A DNA stretch of 64,000 nt from Leucobacter celer subsp. astrifaciens (lineage in GTDB: Bacteria > Actinomycetota > Actinomycetes > Actinomycetales > Microbacteriaceae). A program made the translations under genes and the position numbers. Position 1 is the first letter of the stretch. Every line of letters begins with the position of its first letter. The stretch spans positions 62,001 through 126,000 of the forward strand of contig NZ_JHEI01000137.1 in the NCBI RefSeq assembly GCF_001273835.1, in the 5' to 3' direction. The notes beneath the pieces are model-generated. The model had not been told where the DNA came from and made no database searches. It saw only the letters and a program-made list of their open reading frames with translations. Of the stretch, positions 24,420-35,156 are shown piece by piece.

Positions 24420-25373
24420 ATGGCAAACCCGAGGGTGGTGCTGTTCGGCGCCGGATCGATGGGCCGCAACCACGCGCGCATCATCGCGGCCTCCTCGCAC
24501 GCCGATCTGGTGGGGATCGTGGATCCCTTCGAGCAGAACGGCCGTGCGGCGACCGACCAGTACGGAGGCGAGTGGTACCCGGACGCGGAGGACGCGCTGA
24601 AGCGCGCCGACGCCGTCGTGGTGGCCGCGTCGACCGAGTACCACTACGGCATCGCGACGCAGGTGCTCGATGCCGGCCTCCCCGTGCTGATCGAGAAGCC
24701 GGTCTGCCCGTCGCTCGAGCAGACCGAGGAGATCCTGCTGGCGGCCGAGCAGCGCGGGGTGCCGGTGCAGTGCGGGTTCCTCGAGCGCTACAACGCGGGT
24801 GTGGTCGCAGCTCAGACGCTCATCGAGGATCCCGTCTACGTGCGCGCCGAACGGCACTCGCCGCACTGGGCGCGCATCAAGACCGGCGTCGCCTGGGACG
24901 TGCTGGTGCACGACGCCGACCTGATCTCGCGCATCTTCGGGTCGCAGAGCCCCGAGAAGGTGAACGCCGAGCTCGGCTACTTCCATCCGCAGTCGGTCGA
25001 GGGCGCGGAGGACGTGATCGACATGACGCTGCGCTTCCCGGGCAACGGGATCGCCTCGGCCTCGGCGAGCCGCATCGGCCAGCGCAAGGTGCGCCGACTC
25101 ACCATCCAGTCGCTCGACTCGATGGTCGAGGTGGACCTGCTGCTGCGCAGCGTCACCAAGTACCGCCACACCAACATCGAGAGCACCGATGGCCGGGCCG
25201 GTTTCAAGCAGATGACCGAGATGGAAGTGCCCGAGGTGTCGGGGCTCGAGCCGCTCGCGGCCCAGTTCGAGCACTTCGTCGACCTCGTCGAGGGGCGCGT
25301 CGACATTGACGAGGAACGCCGCAGCATCCTGCCGGCGCACCGCATCATCGCGGCGGCGCTCGAGCAGAGCTGA
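24420..25373 (+). CDS. Gfo/Idh/MocA family oxidoreductase, possible UDP-sugar 3-dehydrogenase
   Basis: GGGAGG at 24408 fixes the start at ATG 24420 (317 residues). The protein has an NAD(P)-binding N-terminus (RVVLFGAGSMGRNHARIIAA), the family signature IEKPVCPSLEQTEEI with the catalytic Lys of EKP, then VQCGFLERYNAGVV, and AWDVLVHDADLISRIFG, whose His/Asp are in the usual active-site place. The FLERYN and VHDADL segments resemble UDP-GlcNAc(A) 3-dehydrogenases (WbpB/WlbA and archaeal Agl types), so a 3-keto-sugar that the DegT aminotransferase could aminate is a fair guess. A dehydrogenase for another sugar cannot be excluded. It follows the nucleotide-sugar dehydrogenase at 85 bases, probably in one transcript, and ends at a block of palindromic repeats. 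Confidence 0.87.
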   Translation: MANPRVVLFGAGSMGRNHARIIAASSHADLVGIVDPFEQNGRAATDQYGGEWYPDAEDALKRADAVVVAASTEYHYGIATQVLDAGLPVLIEKPVCPSLEQTEEILLAAEQRGVPVQCGFLERYNAGVVAAQTLIEDPVYVRAERHSPHWARIKTGVAWDVLVHDADLISRIFGSQSPEKVNAELGYFHPQSVEGAEDVIDMTLRFPGNGIASASASRIGQRKVRRLTIQSLDSMVEVDLLLRSVTKYRHTNIESTDGRAGFKQMTEMEVPEVSGLEPLAAQFEHFVDLVEGRVDIDEERRSILPAHRIIAAALEQS

Positions 25374-25410
25374 CGCCTCGCGGTCTGCCCTGCCGCTCAA
25401 CCGGCGGTAC

Positions 25411-25500
25411 CGTCATCCTGCGTGAGCTTGCGAGTCGCAGGATCTATCACGTGAGATCCTGCGACTGCGTTCGCTGCGCTCTCTTCGCGCAGGATGACGG
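25411..25500. repeat. Palindromic repeat, family C (full-length)
   Basis: A 90-bp element begins CGTCATCCTGCG and ends with the complement CGCAGGATGACG. Inside, TTGCGAGTCGCAGGATC (left) and GATCCTGCGACT (right) form a second pairing round a short loop. Matching copies lie at 35038-35145 and 37196-37337. It resembles REP/BIME elements in size and symmetry. Confidence 0.85.
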
Positions 25501-25507
25501 ATGGTTC

Positions 25508-25590
25508 GCTGGTTGAGCGAGGAGCGCAGCGACGAGTCGAAACCTGAGTGGCTGGGTTTCGACTCGCTGCGCTCCGCTCAACCAGCGGTG
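25508..25590. repeat. Palindromic repeat, family B
   Basis: GCTGGTTGAGCG...GAGTCGAAACC (25508-25543) is answered by GGTTTCGACTCGCTGCGCTC...CAACCAGC (25555-25586), giving a long hairpin. Further partial copies continue to 25611, and the GCTCAACCGG copy supplies the stop codon of the META-like gene on the minus strand. Confidence 0.85.
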
Positions 25591-25602
25591 CCCTGCGCTC
25601 GC

Positions 25603-26547
25603 TCAACCGGGGAAAGGCCACTCCGGCGACTCGGTGCGGTAGAAGTTGAACCGCTGATCCGGGAGCGACTCGGTCTCGATCAGGGTCAGCGAGAAGACGC
25701 CGGTGGAGACGAAGCCCAACCAGTAGCCGGTGTCGTACGCGAAGGGGAGTTCGCCCTGCAGATCGGCGTCCGTGCACACGGGGTCGGGCTCCGACGGCGG
25801 CGGGCCGATGCGGAGCGCCCCGGGAGCGGAGACGTAGCTGATCGTGCCCACGTCGTCCGACGGCAGCTCGAAGTACCGCTCGTCCTGGTCGAGGCTCTCG
25901 AGGCGCCAGGTGCCCGAGAACTCGCTGCAGCCCGCGGTCGCGCGCCAGGATCCGTCCTCGTCGAAGTCCACGACGGTCGTCGACGTGTCGGACGACGGAC
26001 CCACCCAGCGGCCGACGAGCGACACGCCGTCGACCCGGCTGCGCTCGAGCACCGTCTCGCCTCCGTCGGCGTCGGTCAGCACCAGCGTGTCGTCCGAGGT
26101 GATCCCGGCCGCCGTCGCACCCCACATGGTCTCGGGGAGCGGCTCGTTGTCGCACCCCATCGCGGTCATGAACCCGTAGTCGTCCGTGTCGAGCGCGCCC
26201 GTCTCATCGACGCTCCACGTCCCCTCCGCGGTGTTGCAGCCGTCGGAGCCGAACCACAGGCCGTACTCGGTCAGCTCGAGGAACGCGTTCTGGTTCGCGG
26301 GCTCGGGAGCCCGCCAGCGGCCGACCATCGCCTCCGCGAGCGGGAGATCCGTCGGCTGCGCGTCGGGATCCCCGGCATCGTCCCCGGGCTCCGCATCATC
26401 GGGGGCCTCCTGCGGAACCGCGATCCCCGGTGGATGCGGTTCTTCGGCCCCGACGAGCGGAGCGGTGAGCTGGGACGCGGCGAGCACCGCTCCGAATGCG
26501 AGCACGCCCGCACCCAGGACACCGAGTGCGTGAGTGAAAGACGGCAT
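25603..26547 (-). CDS. Secreted or membrane-anchored META-like protein, copy 1
   Basis: This 314-residue protein starts with one hydrophobic segment (ALGVLGAGVLAFGAVLAA, about 7-24), then a Pro/Asp-rich spacer, and two domains that each look like META/HslJ domains. The first contains VGRWRAPEP...YGLWFGSDGCNTAEGTW; the second LVGRWVGP...GSWRATAGCSEFSGTW. The small-residue/DGCN...GTW pattern is the hallmark of META domains. It is a paralogue of the next gene upstream, with matching N-terminus, GRWxAPEPANQ and SDGCN motifs. Function is unknown; secreted META proteins are often linked to stress or antibiotic tolerance, which I do not claim here. Four Cys residues suggest disulfides outside the cell. 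The stop codon lies in a family B repeat. Confidence 0.75.
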   Translation of the reverse strand: MPSFTHALGVLGAGVLAFGAVLAASQLTAPLVGAEEPHPPGIAVPQEAPDDAEPGDDAGDPDAQPTDLPLAEAMVGRWRAPEPANQNAFLELTEYGLWFGSDGCNTAEGTWSVDETGALDTDDYGFMTAMGCDNEPLPETMWGATAAGITSDDTLVLTDADGGETVLERSRVDGVSLVGRWVGPSSDTSTTVVDFDEDGSWRATAGCSEFSGTWRLESLDQDERYFELPSDDVGTISYVSAPGALRIGPPPSEPDPVCTDADLQGELPFAYDTGYWLGFVSTGVFSLTLIETESLPDQRFNFYRTESPEWPFPG

Positions 26548-26576
26548 CGTCGTTCCTTCCGCTCGAGCGCCGATGG

Positions 26577-27518
26577 CTACGGCGCAACGATGACCGGTGC
26601 GCCCTCATCAGCGCGCTGCAGTAGGACAGACTGCCACTCCTCGGCGGAGGATCCCGGCTCCGCGATGAGGATCATCACGCGGTTCTGGTCGATGAAGTCG
26701 AGACCCGTGGCATCCGCGAGCATGAGGGGCAGGTTCACCGAGTCGAGATCCTCGCAGGCCATTCTCGTCATACCGGAGAGGTCGCCGACGACGAGCCGAC
26801 CCCACGTCGGGTTCAGAGCGGAGACGTCGTCCGTAGCGGAGTCGGCGTCGGAGCCCACTGCCGACAGCTCCCACGATCCGGTCGCGGTGTTGCAGCCGTC
26901 CGAGCTCTCCCAGCGCCCGGTGAGCGCGAACTCGACGTAGGCCCCGCCGGTGCTCTGCTCCGGCACCCAGCGTCCCGCCAGCGAGATGCTGCCGTGGCGG
27001 GCCTGCACCAGCGTGGTCTGCTCGCCGTCCGCGTCCGTGAGCACCAGCTCCCAGTCGGGTGTGACCTCTGCGGACACGGCGTAGCGCACCGCCGTGGGGA
27101 TCGGTTCGTTGTCGCACGCGATCATCGTCATGGCCTCGGTACCGTCGATGCTGAGATCGCCGTCCTCGGTGGCGCTCCAGGTGCCGTTCAGCCCGTTGCA
27201 GCCGTCGGACGCAAACCAGAGCCCGTACTGGGTGAACTCGACGAAGGCGTCCTGATTGGCGGGCTCGGGGGCCTGCCAGCGCCCGAGTATGGCCTGCTCG
27301 AGCAGTGCCTCGGAGGGGTCGCCCGTCGGGCCCGGCACGACCGGCAGCTCCTCGAGGTCCTCATCGGCGGTGTGGTCGTCCACGGCGTCCTCCTGACCCG
27401 AGTCGTGCGCCGGCGTCGGCTCCACGAGCGGCGCGGTGAGCTGGTGGGAGGCGAATACCGCCCCGAACGCGAGCACCCCCGCACCGAAGATGCAGAGCGT
27501 GTGAGTAAGAGTCGACAT
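26577..27518 (-). CDS. Secreted or membrane-anchored META-like protein, copy 2
   Basis: The 313-residue protein aligns with its downstream neighbour over the whole length. It has an N-terminal anchor (LCIFGAGVLAFGAVFASHQL followed by TAPLVEP), an Asp/Glu-rich spacer (38-75), a first domain with LGRWQAPEPANQ...YGLWFASDGCNGLNGTW, and a second with LAGRWVPEQ...GRWESSDGCNTATGSW. The two copies have diverged strongly outside these motifs (most of the C-terminal 90 residues differ), so the duplication is old. They are 29 bases apart and read in the same direction, so they are probably cotranscribed. An extracytoplasmic location is likely from the anchor and the Cys content. No catalytic residues can be pointed out. 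Confidence 0.75.
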   Translation of the reverse strand: MSTLTHTLCIFGAGVLAFGAVFASHQLTAPLVEPTPAHDSGQEDAVDDHTADEDLEELPVVPGPTGDPSEALLEQAILGRWQAPEPANQDAFVEFTQYGLWFASDGCNGLNGTWSATEDGDLSIDGTEAMTMIACDNEPIPTAVRYAVSAEVTPDWELVLTDADGEQTTLVQARHGSISLAGRWVPEQSTGGAYVEFALTGRWESSDGCNTATGSWELSAVGSDADSATDDVSALNPTWGRLVVGDLSGMTRMACEDLDSVNLPLMLADATGLDFIDQNRVMILIAEPGSSAEEWQSVLLQRADEGAPVIVAP

Positions 27519-27587
27519 CGGGGCCTCCCTGCGATCGATGCTGTTGCTCGCAGTCTAGGGGCTCCGCGGTTAGGGGCGCGTTAGGCG

Positions 27588-27726
27588 TCGCCGGTTGAGT
27601 GGGCGCAGGGGGTCGAAGCCCGTCGGCGGGGTGTGTGATTTCGACTCGGCTGCGCCTCGCTCAATCAGCGGTGCCTCGCTCGATCGGCTGCGCCTCGCTC
27701 GATCGGCGGTGCCTCGATCAATCGGC
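27588..27726. repeat. Degenerate family B repeats
   Basis: Several broken copies of GGTTGAG...GTCGAA and of GCCTCGCTCGATCGGC occupy the space between the second META-like gene and the coiled-coil gene. The last copy, GATCAATCGGCGG, contains the stop codon of the coiled-coil gene on the minus strand. Confidence 0.7.
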
Positions 27727-27963
27727 GGTAGGCGCGGGTGGGGAGTTGTCCGGGTGCGGCGTCAGACCGCGCTCCACGAGGTCCATCAGCTCGGCCACGC
27801 GCAGGCTGTCGCGGCGCAGCTCGTCGAGGTCGGCCTCGAGGCGCGAGATGCGCTCGCGCTCCGCCTGCAGCTCCTGCTCGAGCCGGTGGACGGTGGCGCC
27901 GTGTCGGCCGAAGACGCGTCGCACGCGGCCGAGCGCGCGTCGCGGCAGGCTGCTCTGATTCAT
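27718..27963 (-). CDS. Small coiled-coil protein (DUF6752-like)
   Basis: The 81-residue protein MNQSSLPRRALGRVRR... is a basic N-terminus followed by one long predicted coiled coil (RLEQELQAERERISRLEADL to VAELMDLVERGL), with heptad-spaced Leu. The layout is like small actinobacterial DUF6752 proteins, from memory of that family. The ATG at 27963 has GGAGAG upstream; ATG 27981 overlaps the methyltransferase stop (ATGA) and adds six residues, so either start may be used. It follows the nucleotidyltransferase-methyltransferase fusion directly and may be a partner or assembly factor for it. It contains no catalytic motif. Confidence 0.7.
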   Translation of the reverse strand: MNQSSLPRRALGRVRRVFGRHGATVHRLEQELQAERERISRLEADLDELRRDSLRVAELMDLVERGLTPHPDNSPPAPTAD

Positions 27964-27977
27964 ACCGTGCTCTCCTG

Positions 27978-30825
<2,848 letters not shown>

Positions 30826-30961
30826 CGGGCGTTCGACCCTCCATCCTCCTCTTCTGGGAGCGCCGATCGGCGGAATTCCTCAGATGTTGGTTTCAGGACT
30901 TGCACAGCTTCGTTTAAGCTGTTCTCGGTCCGCGTCATCAGCGGATGTAGAAGGGGGAACC

Positions 30962-33334
30962 GTGCAATCCATTCTGAAACCCGCCGTGGGAGCCGCCCTG
31001 GCGCTCCTGCTCGTGCTGAGCGCAGCACCGGCGCAGGCCTTCGGCCCGCCGCCCGGCGACACCGACCCGGCGACCGCGGTCGAGGAACAGGGGGCTGGCG
31101 AGGAGACCTCGTCCGAGGACCCCGCGGCAGTCGAAGACTCGGAGGGCTTGGGGGAGCCTGCGGAGTCCGATGACATCGCGGATCCGACCGATCCCGAGTC
31201 CGCTGAGGAAGTCGATATTCCGGCCGACGCCGTGGAGGCCGTCGGCGACGCCGTGGCCGACGAGGAGATCTCCGAGGCACCGAGCGAGATCCTGGTGAGC
31301 GGCAAGCTGCTGTTCCTGCCGAACGAGCCTGCTGCGGCGCTCACGACCGAACTGCACGAGCACGGTGAAGACAGCGAAGCCGCGCACGAAATCGCAGAAC
31401 AGCTCGAGGGCGGCACATGGTCGCTCGCGACGACCGAAGGGCCGATCGTGCCGGTCGACACAGCTACCCTGGGCGGCGCGGTCGATTCGAACTCCGACTT
31501 CGCCGGCACCCTGCAGCTCGATGCCGAGTCCCAGGCCGAAGTGCAGGCGGAGATCGACGCTGAGGGCTCGGTGGACGTGGCCGAGGTGCTCGACACCGTG
31601 GCCGAGGTGTCTGCGCGCAACGAAGCTCCCGCCGTCGTGGCCGGTGCAGCCGTGGCACCCGAGGTGATCGCCGGGGCACCCGCCAAGAGGCAGCACGTGG
31701 CAGACATCGTGGTCGTGGGCGGAGCGACATCCCAGTCCACCGCCCAGAACCTCGTGACCCAGTCGGGAAGCTACTGGAAGGGCCAGACCAACAGCGCGGT
31801 CAACGGCATCAAGCTGGGCGGCTACAGCACCCTGCCTGCTTCGGCGGCGCATGCGTGCAACGCGGACAGCCTGTGGGCGAAGGCTGCTGCGAAGTTCGGC
31901 AGGACGCCGGCGAGCTACTACTCCGGAGCCCGGCACCTGGTGGTCTACGTGGCCCACGGCAATTGCGGACCGGCCGGTCTCGGTCACGTCGGCAGCATCC
32001 ACTCGGGAGGCACCGTGTGGGTGGACCTCAACGCGCGTGCGAGCGGCCGTCCCGTGAGCGACATGCTTGCGGTCGTCGCACATGAGATCGGCCACAACCT
32101 CAGCCTCGGCCACGGCCAGGTGCGCGAGTGCACCGGTTCCCGCGTCGATGCGAAGACCTCGATGCAGGCCGACCCGCAGACCGGCTTGCGGGTGACCAAG
32201 CCGGTGAGCCCGTGCCGCGATCTCGAGTACGGTGACGCCTGGAACATCATGGGAGTCTCCGTCGGCGGAGTGACCCCTGCGCTCTCGATCGCGCAGAAGG
32301 CCGCGCTCGGCGTGCTGCCCTCGGGCAGCGTCAAAACCGTCAACGCCTCGGGCGGTCGCACGCAGACCATCACCATCAGTCGGGCCGGCAACAACTCGGG
32401 CCTGCGAGGTCTGAAGGTCAACACCCAGAGCGGAGGCAGCTTCTACGTAGAGTTCCGCAGCGGGGGCGGCCAGGATACGGGTACGGGCCTCGGCAACAAC
32501 ACCTACATCTCGTTCAACGACGGTCGCAAGACCCGTCTCGTCACCGGTGTGCAGGTGGTCAAGAGCTACCCGAAGGCCCAAGCCAAGTGGACTGATGGTG
32601 TCTGGCGCTCGTTCGACTACAAGCGCTCCACGGTCATCCCGTTCCGCAGCGGATCGACGTTCTACTCCTCCGGCAAGAGCGGTCAGTCGACGACCCCGGT
32701 GAGCAGCAACGCCAGAGTCACGGTGGTGTCCACCAATGCCACGCAGGCAAAGGTGCGCATCAGCTACACACCGTTCATCGACGTGCCATACGACCACAAG
32801 TTCGGCAAGGAGATCAACTGGATGAGTTCGAAGGGGCTCTCCACCGGCATCAACGCGGGCAAGGGACTCAAGAAGTACGCGCCCAAGAGCAACGTCACGC
32901 GCGAGGCGATGGCGGCCTTCCTCTACCGGCTGAACGCCCCGAAGGGCTACAAGGCCCCGAAGACCTCGCCGTTCTCCGACGTGAAGCCCGGGCAGAAGTT
33001 CTACAAGGAGATCTCCTGGATGTACAAGTCCGGGCTGTCGACGGGGGTGAAGCAGAAGTCGGGCAAGCCGAAGTTCATGCCGAAGAGCAGCGTGACGCGC
33101 GAGGCGATGGCGGCCTTCATCTACCGGATGGAGAAGGCGACCTACAAGGGTGCGAAGACGTCGCAGTTCTCCGACGTGAAGCGCGGCCAGAAGTTCTACA
33201 AGGAGATCTCCTGGATGTACCAGCAGAAGCTCTCCACGGGCGTGAAGCAGAAGAAGGGCAAGCCCAAGTACCTGCCCAAGAGCAGCGTGACCCGTGAGGC
33301 GATGGCGGCGTTCATCTACCGCCTGGAGAGCTGA
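30962..33334 (+). CDS. Secreted metzincin-type metallopeptidase with three SLH-like repeats
   Basis: GTG 30962, with AAGGGGGA just upstream, starts a 790-residue protein with a signal peptide (VGAALALLLVLSAAPAQA, cleavage near 25). An acidic low-complexity propeptide follows (30-130), then the peptidase. The zinc site is VVAHEIGHNLSLGHG (about 372-386, HExxHxxSxxH with Ser where most metzincins have Gly), and the Met-turn is WNIMGV (about 426). A beta-rich region (440-600) follows, then three repeats (602-790) of the form FSDV...KFYKEISWM...LSTGVKQK...VTREAMAAFIYR. These repeats match the end of the GH43-like protein. It is likely processed and held on the cell surface, acting on extracellular protein. 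A perfect palindrome terminates it. Confidence 0.87.
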   Translation: MQSILKPAVGAALALLLVLSAAPAQAFGPPPGDTDPATAVEEQGAGEETSSEDPAAVEDSEGLGEPAESDDIADPTDPESAEEVDIPADAVEAVGDAVADEEISEAPSEILVSGKLLFLPNEPAAALTTELHEHGEDSEAAHEIAEQLEGGTWSLATTEGPIVPVDTATLGGAVDSNSDFAGTLQLDAESQAEVQAEIDAEGSVDVAEVLDTVAEVSARNEAPAVVAGAAVAPEVIAGAPAKRQHVADIVVVGGATSQSTAQNLVTQSGSYWKGQTNSAVNGIKLGGYSTLPASAAHACNADSLWAKAAAKFGRTPASYYSGARHLVVYVAHGNCGPAGLGHVGSIHSGGTVWVDLNARASGRPVSDMLAVVAHEIGHNLSLGHGQVRECTGSRVDAKTSMQADPQTGLRVTKPVSPCRDLEYGDAWNIMGVSVGGVTPALSIAQKAALGVLPSGSVKTVNASGGRTQTITISRAGNNSGLRGLKVNTQSGGSFYVEFRSGGGQDTGTGLGNNTYISFNDGRKTRLVTGVQVVKSYPKAQAKWTDGVWRSFDYKRSTVIPFRSGSTFYSSGKSGQSTTPVSSNARVTVVSTNATQAKVRISYTPFIDVPYDHKFGKEINWMSSKGLSTGINAGKGLKKYAPKSNVTREAMAAFLYRLNAPKGYKAPKTSPFSDVKPGQKFYKEISWMYKSGLSTGVKQKSGKPKFMPKSSVTREAMAAFIYRMEKATYKGAKTSQFSDVKRGQKFYKEISWMYQQKLSTGVKQKKGKPKYLPKSSVTREAMAAFIYRLES

Positions 33335-33345
33335 CGGGCTGCTCC

Positions 33346-33397
33346 GCATGACGGAGGGGGCGGGTTTCCGATCGGAAACCCGCCCCCTCCGTCATGC
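33346..33397. terminator. Perfect palindrome, bidirectional terminator
   Basis: All 52 bases read the same on both strands: arms of GCATGACGGAGGGGGCGGGT (33346-33365) meet through TTCCGATCGGAA. The element lies 11 bases after the metallopeptidase stop and 29 before the end of the convergent AGCS gene, so it should stop transcription from both sides. Confidence 0.88.
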
Positions 33398-33426
33398 ACC
33401 CGGTGCGGTGATCGATCGTTCAGCCG

Positions 33427-34950
33427 CTAGTCGTGGCGCAGGCGGGAGCGGTGCTTCTTGTTCCGCACCTCCTCGGAGATGGTGCCGATCGTGCCCGTCA
33501 CCGATTGCTCGTCCTCCCAGCACTCGACGCCCGTGACGTCCGGCATCCGGTCGCGGGTGAAGACGGGATCGCGCCCCTCGCGCCGCTGCTGCGAGTAGTC
33601 CTTGATCAGCCGCATCGCGACCGGCGACAGCAGCGCGATGGCGATGAGGTTGATGAGCGCCATCAGGCCCATGATCCCGTCGGCGATGTTCCAGATGAGA
33701 TCCGCGCCCGCGATCGAACCCAGGAAGACGGCGATCAGCACCGCGACCCGCAGGCCGGGAACGGCGAAGCGGTTCGAGGTGATGTACTCCATGTTCGATT
33801 CGCCGTAGTAGTAGTTGCCGAGCACCGAGGTGAACGCGAGCAGGAAGATGATGATCGCGAGCATGACGCCCGTCCAGTCGCCGAGCGCGTCGGCCAGGGC
33901 GTTCTGGGTCAGATAGACCCCGCGCTCGGCCGTCGACAGGTCTGGGGCCGAGACGAGGATGATGAACGCGGTGATCGAGCAGACCAGCCAGGTGTCGAAG
34001 TAGACGCCGAGGGTCTGCACGAGCCCCTGCTTGACGGGGTGCGTGACGGCCGCCGTGGCGCTCGCGTTCGGCACCGAGCCCATGCCGGCCTCGTTCGAGA
34101 ACATGCCCCGCTTCACTCCGGTCATGATGATGACGCCGAGGGTGGCTCCCGCGACCTGCGTGGTTCCCCACGCCTCGGTGAAGATCGAGAAGAACGCCGC
34201 GGGCAGGTTGTCCCAGTTCATACCGACGATGATGAGGCCGATCATCAGGTAGGCGAAGGCCACGACCGGGATCGCGGTCTGCGAGACGCTCGCGATGCGG
34301 TGCACGCCGCCGAAGATCACCAGGGCGGTCAGCACGACGACGACCCCGCCGACCACGAACGGGATCCAGGCGGCTGCCGACTCGTCGGCGACACCGACGA
34401 TGGTGCGGGCGAGCGTGTTGGCCTGGAGCGAGTTGAACGCGAACGGGAAGCACATGATCAGCAGCACCGAGAACGCGACGGCCAGCTTGCGTGACCCCAG
34501 CCCGCGCTCGATGTAGTAGGCCGGCCCGCCGCGGAACGCGCGCTTGCCGGTGCGCGTCTTGTAGAGCTGCGCGAGCGAGGACTCGATGAGGCTCGTCGCG
34601 CCGCCGATGAACGCCATGAGCCACATCCAGAAGATCGCGCCCGGTCCGCCGACGACGATCGCGGTGCCGACCCCGGCGATGTTGCCGACGCCGACGCGCG
34701 ATGCCGCCGAGAGCGTGAACGCCTGGAACGCCGAGATGGACTGCGGCCGCCCCTCCTCGTCGAGCGGTGAGCGGTCGGTGATCGTGCGGAACATCTCGGG
34801 GAGCCACCTGAACTGCACGAACCCGGAGCGGAGGGTCAGATACAACCCGACGAACACGATCACCGGCGCGAGGGCGTAGGACCACATCTGGTCCACTGCG
34901 AATCCGACGGTGTCGGCGAGTTCTGCACGTACGACGCTGTAATCCGGCAT
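33427..34950 (-). CDS. Alanine/glycine:cation symporter (AGCS family)
   Basis: The 507-residue protein imports small amino acids with Na+ or H+. It has about ten to twelve helices. AGCS signatures are GPGAIFWMWLMAFIGGATSL followed by IESSLAQLYKTR, the N-terminal ALAPVIVFVGLYLTLRSGFV, SRVGVGNIAGVGTAIVVGGP and MFSNEAGMGSVPNASATAAV, and the C-terminal tail is a charged cytoplasmic extension (about 450-507). It is monocistronic, convergent with the metallopeptidase across the palindromic terminator, and is not related to the polysaccharide genes around it. Upstream (34951-35037) is a short unassigned stretch before family C repeats; the ATG lies at 34950 with no clear ribosome site. Confidence 0.93.
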   Translation of the reverse strand: MPDYSVVRAELADTVGFAVDQMWSYALAPVIVFVGLYLTLRSGFVQFRWLPEMFRTITDRSPLDEEGRPQSISAFQAFTLSAASRVGVGNIAGVGTAIVVGGPGAIFWMWLMAFIGGATSLIESSLAQLYKTRTGKRAFRGGPAYYIERGLGSRKLAVAFSVLLIMCFPFAFNSLQANTLARTIVGVADESAAAWIPFVVGGVVVVLTALVIFGGVHRIASVSQTAIPVVAFAYLMIGLIIVGMNWDNLPAAFFSIFTEAWGTTQVAGATLGVIIMTGVKRGMFSNEAGMGSVPNASATAAVTHPVKQGLVQTLGVYFDTWLVCSITAFIILVSAPDLSTAERGVYLTQNALADALGDWTGVMLAIIIFLLAFTSVLGNYYYGESNMEYITSNRFAVPGLRVAVLIAVFLGSIAGADLIWNIADGIMGLMALINLIAIALLSPVAMRLIKDYSQQRREGRDPVFTRDRMPDVTGVECWEDEQSVTGTIGTISEEVRNKKHRSRLRHD

Positions 34951-35037
34951 GCGGCAACAGTAACCCGCTGCGCGCGCACGGTAAAGTGCGAAGCGCGGCG
35001 TGGAGTGCTGCGAGAGTCGCCGGACTCAGCGGTGGAT

Positions 35038-35145
35038 TCTGCGACGGAGCCTGTGCTGCGCGAGCTTGCGAGTCGCAGCGCGCAGAATGACGGGTGGGAC
35101 GCCGGTCATCCTGCGCGAGTTCGCGAGTCGCAGGATCCAGAGGCC
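35038..35145. repeat. Family C palindromic repeats (two copies)
   Basis: GCGCGAGCTTGCGAGTCGCA (near 35060) and a better copy, GTCATCCTGCGCGAGTTCGC followed by GAGTCGCAGGATCC (35107-35137), lie between the AGCS gene and glfT2. The second copy ends 20 bases before the glfT2 stop. Confidence 0.8.
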
Positions 35146-35156
35146 CAGCGCGGGCG

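Noticed and set aside
30938..33349. Minus-strand frame of 803 codons opposite the metallopeptidase
   Set aside because: Long only because of GC bias; the plus strand has a signal peptide, HExxH, Met-turn and repeat domains.
33346..33397. Terminal inverted repeat of a mobile element
   Set aside because: Single palindrome with no partner copy, no target duplication and no transposase; position after two convergent genes suits a terminator.
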